This document shows positions 49,941-61,400 of a stretch of DNA of 64,000 bases, in pieces (positions within the stretch are counted from its first letter, which is position 1; every line of letters starts with the position of its first letter). Made by a program: the position numbers and the translations under genes. This DNA is from Cytospora piceicola (Eukaryota > Ascomycota > Sordariomycetes > Diaporthales > Cytosporaceae), in the NCBI GenBank assembly GCA_023375675.1, contig JALQBC010000045.1, positions 124,001 through 188,000 of the forward strand, read 5' to 3'. Under the pieces are notes generated by a model that was given only the letters and a program-made list of their open reading frames with translations, was not told the origin of the DNA and did no database searches.

Positions 49941-51199
49941 TTTATTCGAGCTTTTTTTTAATCGGCTTTATTAGAATTATACCGAAGTTTATAGAAAAGC
50001 TATCTTTATTTACTATAAAAGTAAACCGATAAGTTCTTCCTTTTTCTAAATAGCTAATATACTATAAAAACCTTTAGTTATAGCTAGTCTTAATATATAT
50101 AAAGTTTATAGTAAACAGAAATATAATCGGAAGTTCTTAATCTTAGTTTTTTATATATTTAGTTAATTAAGCAGCTTTTTATAAATAATATTTTTACTAT
50201 ATATTTTACATATTATAAGCTGTAATAATTAGCTTACTACCTTCTTTTAATATATAAATAAAACCTTAAATAAATCTTACCGGTAGTAGAAGGCTATATA
50301 TTATCTTATTATTATAAAATAAGATGTAAAAAGGGTAGGTTTATATATAAATTAGTAAAAGTAAATCGTTTTTAAAGTTAAGGTTAAAACTTAGCTTAAT
50401 AATTATAAAATTATTCTTTTAGCTATAGGCGTATTATATACAGTATATAATCGGCTAAAAAAAAGACGTAACTAAATACTTACTTTTAGTTTATTAGTTA
50501 TTTATATAGCTTTAATAAAGTATTTTCTTTTTTTAACTTTTCTATATTAACTACTTTTACTATCTTCGACTTAAACTACCCCCATCTAATATATATCGAT
50601 ACTATATAAGTTTAAAAAGGATAATATTATACTTATAATAGTATAAAATACCTTTAATAAGATTATTTAAAGCAGAAGTAAGGTAAAACGAATATATTTA
50701 TATTAAAAACTATAAAAAGTAACGATTTTAATTTTAAATAATAGATTTTAAATTAAGGCGTTATATATATAAAGTAAGGTATAGACTAAAATCGGACTAT
50801 CGTTAGCTAAAGCCTATAAGGTTATACTACTTACTTAGAGTTTTATAGCTATACCTTTATAATATTCCTTAAGTGCTTATAACGGCCTTATAATACGTAC
50901 GGCGATTTAATTAGCTAGGTAAGGTAGGTATATTTTTAAACTTTCGGTAGGCGTATAACTAAGAATATACGTATACTAATTAAACGATCTTTTAGAAAAA
51001 GAAGTACTTTATCTACGTTAGCTTAAGACTAAGACTGTTATTTTAGCTAAAAAGCGTTTTACAGTATAACGAAGGACTTATATATCTATATCGTTATAAA
51101 GTTCTTAAAACGTTAAATCGCCTGTTATTTCTTTTAATATAAACGTATTTTATAGTGTTTTATAATATATTTGTATTATATTAATAAAGAAGGAGGATA

Positions 51200-51382
51200 T
51201 ATTATAAACTAGTACCTTTTAAGGTATATAAGATTAGTTAGCGGTATATAAGTTACTATTTAGTATATTTACTTATCTTAAGTACTTAGCCTTTTTAAGC
51301 ATTCTCTCTTCTTTTTAAAAAGCTAGAATAATACATCTTTTAAGTACCTACTAGATTCTTAACTGTAAGTAAGCTCTTTACA
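51200..51382 (+). repeat. 3' LTR of element S
   Basis: 183 bp from TATTATAAACTAG to CTCTTTACA, preceded by the polypurine tract and followed by CTTAC. Confidence 0.8.
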
Positions 51383-51480
51383 CTTACACTTATTATTACT
51401 TTAGCTATATATTAACTTATAGTTAATTATATAATATAAATATAAGTGGATATTATTATAGTTATATATAATAAGAATAT

Positions 51481-51676
51481 TATAGAATAACTGCTTAATT
51501 AGGCAGGCGGTTAAGCTTGCTGTCTTAGTATAGCGGCAGAACTATTAAGCTGCCTAGCCTATAGCTAGTTTACCGCACTATCTAGCAATAGCTTCGAACT
51601 TAAGAAATACATATATAACTAGGACTAAAGACTATATATAATCGATTATAACTAATTTCCCTTATGCTTATTAACA
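51481..51676 (+). repeat. solo LTR of Copia H, copy R5
   Basis: 196 bp from TATAGAATAACTG to CTTATTAACA. The five bases before it are AATAT and the five after are GATGT. They differ by two G-to-A changes only, so this is most likely a target duplication that has itself been hit by RIP. No H interior is attached. Confidence 0.7.
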
Positions 51677-52131
51677 GATGTCTTTATTTTAAAAAGTAAG
51701 AGAATAGCTATTTATACTGCTAAGCTAGCTATTCGTACTACTACTATATACTATATATTAAAATAATAAGCTTTTATTATTATAAACTCTTCTAGTTAAT
51801 TAAATAAAACTCTGCTTTATATATTAAATTATAACGTCTTAAGTAAACTTTAAAAAGCGATTAAATATAAAGCGATTAAGATAAATTAACTTAATATATT
51901 AAATTAAAGTAACTTTTATAATTATATAGTATTTTTAATTTAGTATATAAGGTTATTATTATATAAACTAATTAAATAAAAGTATAGTAATAAAAGTATT
52001 AAGTAAAACTATAGTATATAGTAGTAATACAGATTGCAGCCTCGGTAATATAAATAGCTATATTTAAAAATAAAAGTAAATATAACTAATATTTAATATT
52101 TTAAAAAGAGACTTATATTATTATATATAAA
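51677..52131. other. AT-rich relic without readable content
   Basis: Strongly mutated sequence between the solo LTR and the mutated MITE. No family match and no frame. Confidence 0.45.
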
Positions 52132-52450
52132 GAAAACAGAGATTTACTAGTATAAAGATTCGCTTTATTAATATATAGTACTTAACTTAAAAGGCTTTAT
52201 TATTATAGTTAAATCTAATTACCTAGAAACTAATTAAATTAGTTAAAGTAACTATTTTAATTAAGTAAGTACTTTAAATATATTAAACTAAGCTAATTAT
52301 ATTAAGTTTAACTAATCGAATTAAATTAAACTAATAAAGTTAATACTTAATCAGATTAGCTTATATTAATAAAAGCCTTTACTTAATATATAGTTTAACG
52401 TAGTAATATAAGCTTTTATACTAGTTAAGTAAGTATTAATACTTTATATT
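52132..52450. mobile_element. RIP-mutated relative of the hAT-like MITE
   Basis: The left end (GAAAACAGAGATTTACTAG, then TATAAAGATTCG) follows the right terminal repeat of the intact MITE at 56309-56724 read inward, with C-to-T and G-to-A changes. The similarity continues through a TATAGTACTTAA block and the TTAATTAAA-type tandem part. It ends near a mutated opposite end around 52390-52450 (GTAGTAATATAAGC, TTTATACTAG). The exact right end and target duplication cannot be fixed. Confidence 0.5.
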
Positions 52451-53959
52451 AAATTAATTAGTTTAAATATAAAAACTAGGTTATATATTATATAATAACG
52501 TTTTATAATAACTTATTAAATATATTTATAAAAACAGACTATATTAAAGTAGATAATTTAAAGTTAATAAACAATAAATAATTTAAATAATTTAATTAAT
52601 AAGTAATTAAAAGCTTAAAATATAATATATATTAAAAAGTCTTTATTTTTAAATAATTAAATTGCTTTATAGTAATATAAAAGATTATTTATAACTTAAG
52701 CTTTATATATTATAGTAATATTTAACCTTATACTAGCTACTTTATAAATCTCTGTTATTATAAAGAATATATATATTTAATATTAAAAATATTAAATTAA
52801 AAAAGACCTATCTTAATAACATTATCTTAAATATATAAGCTTATTAAGTAAAATTTAAATTTAATATATAAAGATTATAAAGTTAAAGATATATACTATT
52901 TCTAATAGTATAGAATATAGTTAAAACCTTTTAAAAGTTTATTATTTTTATTAATAATTTTGTATTATATTTAATATATAATATCTTTAAAGAATATAGA
53001 TTTATACTACTTTAATTTAAAGTATATAACTTATAAAACGTAAAGGCTATAAATTAATCTAAATTATTTAAGAAAGTATTTTAGTTTAAACTATTTAAAT
53101 ATTTACTTTATATTATTTATATTTATTATTAAAATTAATATTGTAGGTTTTAAGTTTATAACTTAAATATATATTTAATTTAAATAAAACAGTTTAATAG
53201 TTAAAGTTTTGAAGTTTATAAAGTAATTAAACTATAGTACTATCTTTAAGTTAATAGAAAACGATTATAATAATAAAAGATATATAATATAAAGTAGTAA
53301 GTATATATTTATTTACTAATAGTTCAAATTTATATTCTTATAATAATTAATAAAAACTAACTTATAAGTAATTCTATATTATAAATATCTTTATAAGCTA
53401 GAAATACATTTAAAAGTAAAGTAAGCTTTAATATTAATATTAATTTTATATTTATACTTTATAAGTTTAGATTACTTTAAACTTATTTAATTAAATTTTA
53501 CTTTTAACTAATAAATATAATTTCTATTTAATATTACTATAACATTTAACTTAAATATAATTTAAACTTTATATATTATTAAAGTTATAGTTAATAATAT
53601 AAGTTTAAATTTAAAGTTTAAGATATTAAAAAGTATAAGTATAAGGTATAAGTATAGCAGAAAGCTAAGCTACTAATAATAAAAACGATTATAGTAATAT
53701 AATAAGGAACTACCTTATATTAAGATTAATAATATAAATATAAAAGAATAGTTAAATAAATATAAAAGCTACTTTAACGATTTATAAGCTATTTATAAAA
53801 AGCTAAAAAGGTAAAGAAAAAACTTAAAGATTATATTTTAAAAAGATATAAAAAATATACTATATTATTCTTAAAAGTTTTTAATACTAGACTACTTAAA
53901 TATACTTAATAAGATTATAAACTACCTTTAAAAAAAAGAACGTAGCTTAAATTTTAATA

Positions 53960-54900
53960 AATCTATAAATTAAATAAAGATTAACTAAAAGTACTCTAGG
54001 AATACTTAGACGAAAACTTAGTAAAAAGTTATATATAACGATTAATATCGCCGGCAGAATACCTAATTTTATTCGTTTTTTAAAAATAGAATAAAAATTT
54101 ACAACTATATATTAACTACCGATAGCTTAACGACATTACTATTAAAAACAAATACCTTTTACTTTTAATCGTAAAACTTTGAAATAAATTATATAAAATA
54201 CAAATATTTATAGCTTTAAACTTAAAAAAAGCTTATAACTCAATTAAGATAAAATAAAAATAAAAATAAAAAATAACGTTTAAAGTATACTATAGATACT
54301 ATAAGTATTTAATAATATTTTTTAAGTTTACTAACGCTTTAGCTATATTTTAAACTATAATTAATTATATATTATAAAAACATTTAAATATTACTATCGT
54401 TATATACCTTAATAATATACTTATCTACTTTAAAAACGAAAGTAAATATAAAAAGTATATATATTAAATACTAAAAGAAATCTGGATATAAAACTTTAAA
54501 ATTATAGTAGTAAAAAACTAACTTAAACTAATAAACCTTAAAAAGGTTAAAGGCCTTTTAAAATTTATAAACCTTTACTAATAATTTATTAAAAACTATA
54601 GTAAATATATAATACCTTTTACTAGTCTTATAAAAAAAATATACTATTTAATTAAACTATAAAAGTATAAAAGGTATTTAATAAACTTAAAAATATAATT
54701 ACGTTAAAACTAGTTTTAATAAAAGTAAATCTTTAAAAACTATTTAAAACTAAAATAAACTTTTTAAACTTTATACTTAAAAGATAACTTAGATAATAAA
54801 ATAAGAATAGTAAACTATACCTAATAGCGTTTATTATAAAAAAAAACTTAATAAACTTAAACTTCGATATTAAATATATAATAAAGAACTTATAGTAATT
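53960..54900 (+). pseudogene. Gypsy G reverse transcriptase relic, second copy
   Basis: One plus-strand frame gives EYLDENLVK, a SPAEYLILFV block (family: SPA-P-LFV-KK), YRQLND, KKAY, KYLII-FKFTNALAIF (where MPFGLTNAPATF is usual), then IYLNNILIYFKNES (family YLDDILIYS). A connection region at about 54570-54620 follows, with FINLY and FIKNYSKYIIPFTSLIKK matching F-NFYR-FI--YS----PLT-L-KK. Both catalytic Asp codons now read Asn. Confidence 0.88.
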
Positions 54901-55130
54901 ATCGAAGTATTTAAAGAATAAGCATCTTACTTAATAAACGTAAAATATTAAATAAAGGTTTCCTTAAACTATAAGAACTTAATAATATTTATAACTATTA
55001 AAGTTCTTAATAAATAATAAGTATATTAAACAGAATTTATATTCTAATTTGATATAAAAATCTACTATTATAAAAATAAACAAAACTCGTAAATATTTAA
55101 AGTTAATATCCGGATTACTAGTAAAATCTA
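54820..55130 (+). pseudogene. Gypsy G RNase H relic, second copy
   Basis: Readable pieces in order are LIAFYYKK, IYNKELIVIIEVFKE (consensus Y-I-DKELLAIV-A--EW), a YLIN block, YKNLIIFITIKVLN (consensus DHKNL-YF-TTK-LN) and FDIKIYYYK. Stops fall at Trp/Gln-type positions. Confidence 0.8.
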
Positions 55131-55559
55131 GTATTAAAGATATAAAGTATCTTTAAATAAAATAATAATAACACTTTTATTTAAAAACTATAATAGTTAA
55201 ACGTTACTTTCCGGATCGATATAGATTTAAAATAAAAAATAAAACTTAAAAAGTCTTAATAACAACTTACGCTTAAAGAAAAAGAAAACCTTTAAAAAAG
55301 AATAAAATACTTTTTTAAGTAAGTAAACTTTACATCTTAAAAAACCTACAAAATAAGCTTATTTACCGAATATATAAGGTATTAGCTTATAAATACTAAA
55401 GAATCGCCTTAATAGTTAAGAGAATATAATAATACTATAAATTCTTTAAAATATAATAATATATTATAATAGTACTTAAAGAATATAACATTTATAATAA
55501 AAGTAAAGTAATATAATTTAAGCCTTATAGAAAGCTATAAGCTTTATTAGTTATAAAGA

Positions 55560-56300
55560 AACTATAAAAGTTAATAATAATAAACTTTATTATTAAACTA
55601 TTAAAGTTTAAAAAACCGATAACTAAAGTATTATTCGATAATATTTTAATTACTATAAATAAGTTTACTAAATACGTTTACTTTCTATCTTATTAAAAAT
55701 CTTTAACTATAAAAGATTTAATATATACGTTTTTATAAAATATTATTAACTAATATAAATTACTAAAAAACACTTATTATAAACTATAATATTAAGTTTA
55801 CCTTTAATTTTTAATAAAGACTTATAAGTAAGCTAAAAGTAAAATATAAGCTTTTAATAGCTTTCTACTTATAAATAAATAAATAAATAAAATAGCTTAA
55901 CTAAATACTTAAAACTTATTTTAAAAGTTATATTAATTATAAATAAAATAATTAAGTTAATCTTTTATTATTAGTATAACTTACTTATAATAATATAAAT
56001 ATAAATATAATAAAAATATTACTATTCTATACTAACTATAAGTATAACCTTAAAGTTTATAAAAAACTATTAGCTAAAAAAGATAATATAAAAGAAATAA
56101 AACGTATAAATAAGATTTATAGATTATATAAATATATTTTTTAAGAACTTTTATTTATTTATTAATAAATTACAGAATACTATAGTCGAAGATAATCGAA
56201 AATACTACCTTTAAAAGAAAGAGATAAAGTTTATTTATTATATAAGAATATTAAAATAAAAAAAACTATTAAAAAACTTAATTTTAAGAAACTCGAAATA
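55560..56300 (+). pseudogene. Gypsy G integrase relic, second copy
   Basis: It reads DNILITINKFTKYVYFL (family D-ILV-VD--TK--HF), a FLQNIIN block, the zone where GQTER-NQ is usual near 55880, then NYKQNN and LAKKDNIKEI. A C-terminal stretch with a basic KK tail runs up to the MITE. The order and spacing are those of a Gypsy DDE integrase. Confidence 0.85.
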
Positions 56301-56308
56301 TTTAAAAA
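56301..56308. repeat. 8-bp target duplication of the MITE, left copy
   Basis: TTTAAAAA, repeated directly after the element at 56725-56732. Confidence 0.85.
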
Positions 56309-56724
56309 GAGAACGGAGATTCGTACTGCCAGTATAGAGATTCGTACTGCTGCCTTGTACTGTACATCGAGTTACGGCCCTTGTCGCTACAGATTGATCT
56401 GATTGGCTAGCAACTTAACGACTTTCAATCAGTTCAATTCAATCAGTTCAATTCAATCAGTTCAATTCAATCAGTTCAATTCGATAAGATTAAATCAATC
56501 GCTTCAATTAATTCAAATCAATCGCTTCAATTAATTCAAATTAATCGCTTTAATCAATTCAATCAGTCGCTTTAATCAGTTGCTGTTAAACGTTATAATT
56601 TAGTATCCAGGGCAGCCTTCGTCTAGCTAATCAGATTAATCTGCAGCGACAGGGCTTTCTGATTCAGGTACTATACATCGTAGCAGTACGAATCTCTATA
56701 CTAGCAGTGCAAATTTCCGTTCTC
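56309..56724. mobile_element. hAT-like MITE, not RIP-mutated
   Basis: 416 bp with terminal inverted repeats of about 43 bp (56309-56351 and 56682-56724), four mismatches by hand count. Both ends start GAGAACGG and contain two AGATTCG-TACTGC-type subrepeats. The flanks are a perfect 8-bp duplication TTTAAAAA (56301-56308 and 56725-56732), the length made by hAT transposases. The centre (about 56424-56582) is a tandem array of TTCAATTCAATCAG-type units. It encodes nothing. Unlike its surroundings it keeps CA and TG everywhere. The homologous Gypsy copy near 19150 shows the empty site. Confidence 0.88.
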
Positions 56725-56732
56725 TTTAAAAA
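56725..56732. repeat. 8-bp target duplication of the MITE, right copy
   Basis: TTTAAAAA, identical to 56301-56308. Confidence 0.85.
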
Positions 56733-56871
56733 TATTAAAAAACTTTTAAATATTAACTATAAACTTTTATTACCTTTAAGAATAATAATATATTTAGTTT
56801 TTAATATTTTATTACTTAAACTAATATATAAAAATATAAAGCTTAATAAAAAAGTCGTACTTAACTATAAA

Positions 56872-57045
56872 GTATAAGAATAGAAAGTAAAATAAATATT
56901 AGATAAATAACAGATTAATAAAAAAACAGAGTTCTTAATTAAATAAAAAGGCTATAACTAATTAAAGGATATATAAAAACTAACAGAAAACCTAAAATAC
57001 TATAAAACGTTAATAAACTAATATAAAAAAATACTTAGTTATAAA
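56872..57045 (+). pseudogene. Gypsy G chromodomain relic
   Basis: In one plus-strand frame: VK-ILDK, KTEFLIK-KGYN (family: YLVKWKGY), then L-DI-KLTENLKYYKTLINQY, matching the E-TWEP-ENL-N----I--Y pattern of chromodomains. Trp/Gln codons read as stops. In chromoviruses this C-terminal integrase module binds methylated histone H3 tails and steers insertion to heterochromatin. That would fit this location, though it is family knowledge, not seen here. Confidence 0.8.
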
Positions 57046-58001
57046 TTTAAACTATTTAAACTAACTACTAAACTAATTAAAATAACTAAATAATAAACCT
57101 ATAACGTTACTAGTTATAACTAATATAACTAATAAAATAAAATCTTATTAATTATAAAAGATCGATATTAATTATAAAGGATTAATACTAGTTAATTAAA
57201 ATTCTATTAAGTAAAATTAAAAGATTATAGTTAGTTATTATAGTTTAAACTAGTAAAACAATATAATAACTAGTCGACTAATTAAATAAATTAATTACTA
57301 ATAAAAAACACTATTAATAAAGAAATCCGAAATAACTTATTCTTTTAACTAAACGCTAAACTAAAATTAATATTTACTTTAAACTTTAATAACTTTACTT
57401 TAATACTAGTTAAATCTACCGTACTTTAATTATACCTTAATATACTATTATCTATAAGAATAGTATAAGGTTTTAATATAGCTTTAATAGTAGCTTATTC
57501 TTTAGCCTTTACTTTATTTAACTCTTTTATATTTTATAACCTATAACAGATAACTTTTATTATCTTTTCTTACTATATCTTTTTTTTTATTTTTTTATAA
57601 ACGAAGTAACTTATTTTTTAAATCTTTAATTTTACCTTTTAATTTTTAATATTAATAAGAAATTAATAAAAGCTTTAAATAATTATTTAAAGATAAAATA
57701 TTATAACTTATAAAGTTAAAATAAATATATTTTATATAATAAGAAAAATCTAATTAAAAAACCTAACAGATATTAAAATTATAACGTTTATAGTAAAAAT
57801 AAATAGATATTTTTATAATATTTTAAATAATAAACGTAAAAAAGTTAGCTTATTATTTTACTTTAAAAGTTAAATAAGTAAAATAAAATAATTTTATAAC
57901 TTTATTAAATATAATAAATTAAAAAGGTATAAATATATATAACTAATAAAAAGAAATAACTTATAAGTTTTTAAAGATAAAACTTAGTAAAAAAAAGATA
58001 A

Positions 58002-58466
58002 TATTATAACTTAAAGTTAAGTTATTAAAAGGTTATATAGTTAAAAGTTATATATAGCTTAAGTAAAGCTAGTATATCGGAACAGACGGAATCTTTATAA
58101 AAGAATTCCGGCTAACTAAAGTAATCTGTTAAAGTTAAAGTTATAAAAAAAAGTAACTTAAAAAACTCGAAAACTAATTTTTCGAATTTTATATTAAAAC
58201 TCGAAAAACTCGATAATATAATTATTAAACTATATTAAAAAGATAAGTATATAATATAGTTATTACTATTACTTAAATACCTTTCTTAGTTACTTTTTTA
58301 TTATTAATCTAAGTATTATTCTTATAATAAGTTTTATTACCTTTTAATTCTTATAAAAAATAAAGCTTAAAGTATTATTTATCTCTTATATATACATTCT
58401 ATTAATAATATAAACCTTACCGGTTATAATAGGTATCTTTATAAAGGTTATACTGTAATTATTATA
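58002..58466 (+). repeat. Gypsy G 3' LTR, second copy
   Basis: 465 bp, the reverse complement of the LTRs at 17401 and 31805, from TATTATAACT to AATTATTATA. The expected flanking duplication (CCGGC on the right) has no partner because the 5' end is missing. Confidence 0.85.
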
Positions 58467-61400
58467 TACCGGCTTATAAGCTATACGTTTAAGCTAAAAA
58501 CTTTATATAATAGCTTAGAAATATAACAGAATATATTAAAATAGCTATAGCCGTTATTTTATAAAAGATAGAAATAGCAGTTAACTAATAATATAACTTT
58601 ATAAAGCGTTTTATTATTAGAAATTAAGTTAAACTATTTTTAAAAATATTTAAACTAACTAACCTTTATAAAAACTAACTTAGTTATATAAACAGTATTA
58701 TATATTTACTATAATAAACTATTATATTATAGAACTAAACGTACTTTTAAGTATATACTTATATTTTTATATTAATCTTTTATTAAAAGTAAGTAGTAAC
58801 CTGCTTTTATTTTAAGCTTTTTATAATTATTAGCCGCCTTTAATCGTTGAAAAGAAAGTAAATATAAACCCGAACTTAAATACTGTATTAAAACTATATT
58901 TAGTATATATAAAAAGCTAATATAAAGCAGACTTATAATAAATATAATATTAAAACGTAAGGTTTATATTAAATTAGTTAATTAAGTATAAACTTTTTAA
59001 AAAACTTTAAAAAACCTTAGAAAAAATAAGGATATTTAATAAGTATAAAAGCCGTTATAAATTAGCTTATAATTATAATAATCCTTTTATATAACTAAAA
59101 AGAAAAGTTTATTATATTAATAATTATAGAAATAGCTATAATAATCTACTATAATTTTACTATTAGTATAATAAACAGTTAGTATTAAATAATATTAAAT
59201 ACTATAAAAATTTATATTATCTTATATTAATACATATTAACTTATTAAAAACGTTAAAACCATATAATAATACTAATAATATAAAGTTTAGTTAGCTTAA
59301 AAGGAATAAGCTATTTAATACTAGCTATATATTAACTTAAACTATATATCTGTTTTTTCTAATAATAATAATAGCTTTTTATATTTTTATCTTTATTTTT
59401 AAACTTATTAAAGTAAATAAAAAAGTAAGTTATTATATACTTATATATATAATTATACTAGCTAACTTTAACTTACTTAATAGTTTATATAAAAAACTAT
59501 AAAGTTTTTTATTTTAATTATTTTATCTTTTAGTTTATTAAGCTTATATTTTAACTTACCGTCTTTAAGTTTTAGTTTTTTAAATATAATAATAAGCTAC
59601 TTAAAAAGCTTATTCTTATACTTTTAAAATAAAGTTAGCTATTATTTAACAGATATAATACTATTTATTATTTATATAATAAGCTTAAACTTTATTATTT
59701 AAGTTTATATTAATAGTATATAAGCTATTTATACTTTATATATTATTATTATTTAAGCTATTAGTTAAAGTATTCTTTTTACTTTAAAACTACTTATAAG
59801 CTTAAATTACTATAAGACCGACGGTATTTTTATTTTTATAGAATTTAAAAATATAAGTTAGCTGTTTAAAGCTTACTTATAATAAAAAAAGAAAAAAGCT
59901 TATTATAATCTTTATAATTAAAATCTTTTACTTTTTTAGCTAAATTATTAATAGCTTTAATTAACTCTATATATTTAAATAGCTATTAAGTAAAGCAAAT
60001 AGCTTTAAAAAAAAGACCTTATTAAAGTATATAAATAATTAGTATTCTTTAACTTATTATTAAATATATATAATGTATAATAAGCTTTTTAATCTATTAA
60101 AAAGGTTAATAAAATAAAAGCTATTTAAAATATACCTTTATTTAGCTAATTATTTACCGAAGTAGTTATAATAAAATATAGTAAGATTTTTAATTAAAAT
60201 TAAACGTATTTAAAGTAAAAGACTTTATAAACGCTATAAAAGTAAATAATTAAAGTATTATAAAAGAACTTAGTTATATCTTTTTTAATATCTTTTTTTT
60301 TTAAAATTAGTAATAGTAAGTAGTTTATTTATAAATAATACGTTAATAAATAACGTTAAGCTATAATTTCGCTTTTTAATTATAATAAATATAAGTTTAA
60401 GAATTAAGCTGTTTATAAACGATATAAAAACGGCTATTTAATAGCTTAAAACCTTTATTATAATTAAAATAGAAAAGAGAAGGAGAAGTATTTATATTTA
60501 AGTTAACAGTTAAAAAATAAAAAAGAGAAAGGTATATTTAAAAAGGTAAGAAAGATAACAGACTTAAGTAAGTAACCTTAAAGGTCTTTATAAACGTATT
60601 ATTATATAACACGCGATATTTACATATAAACCTTTAAGATTAAAGGTATACTTAAGAAACAAAAGGGCTAGAATTATAAGTTAAAGCTTATAAAGGCTTT
60701 AGTATATATAAGCTAAAGCTTATATTATATTTACGTTATAATACTTTTAAAGTAGTATAATCTCTGTTTAATATACTACTATAATAGTAACTTAAAGTCT
60801 TTTTTTATAAAAGATTATAAATAGTAATAAAAACTATTTTTATAACTATTTAAAGGCTAGCTTTTTATAATAAGTATATTAAGTAAGGATTAATTATATT
60901 TAATAGTATAAAAACGAAAACCTTTATTTAAATTATACTTAATTAAAGCATTATATAAACCTTTATTATTTACTACTAGCTACGTTTTTTATATAAAGTA
61001 ACGTTTAAACTATTATTACTTTAAAAAAGAAAAGTAATAATATATTATCTTAGTATTATAAAAGTATTTTAATATTATATACTTAGCTTACATTAATAAT
61101 ATATTAATTTACTTTAATAAAACTTATTTAAATTATAATATTAAAGATTAATAAATCTTAAATACTTTATAAACTATAAGTATTAAGTTAAGTCTTTTTA
61201 AATATAAGTTTAATATATAGAAAATAAAATACTTTAAATTTATTATTAAAGTTAGAATCGAAATTAAAATAAACTTAAAAAAAACCTATTTACTATTAAA
61301 ACTTAAAAGGCTTTAAGTATATTTAAAAAATATATAGTTTTCTCTTTTTTATTAACTTTTACTGGTAATTTATTTTAAACTATTTAAGATTATAAGCCTT

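Larger units (their letters stand above)
49759..51382 (+). mobile_element. non-autonomous LTR retrotransposon S
   Basis: 1624 bp with LTRs of 182 bp (49759-49940) and 183 bp (51200-51382) and a perfect 5-bp target duplication CTTAC (49754-49758 and 51383-51387). A purine tract AAAGAAGGAGGATA (51186-51199) sits directly before the right LTR, so the element is plus-strand. The interior is only 1.26 kb, too short for gag-pol, and no reverse transcriptase motif is visible. It was therefore either a deletion derivative or a TRIM-like element moved by a partner's enzymes. RIP has removed most CA/TG. Confidence 0.8.
52451..58466 (+). mobile_element. Gypsy G, second copy (plus strand), 5' end lost
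   Basis: Inverted relative to the copy at 17401-32270 and clearly homologous from about 53300 to the end. It ends with a 465-bp LTR at 58002-58466. No 5' LTR is found, so the left limit is uncertain; 52451-53600 is assigned only by position. The domain order is the textbook Gypsy one: RT, RNase H, integrase, chromodomain, LTR. A hAT-like MITE interrupts it between integrase and chromodomain. Stops are almost all TAA/TAG. Confidence 0.85.
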
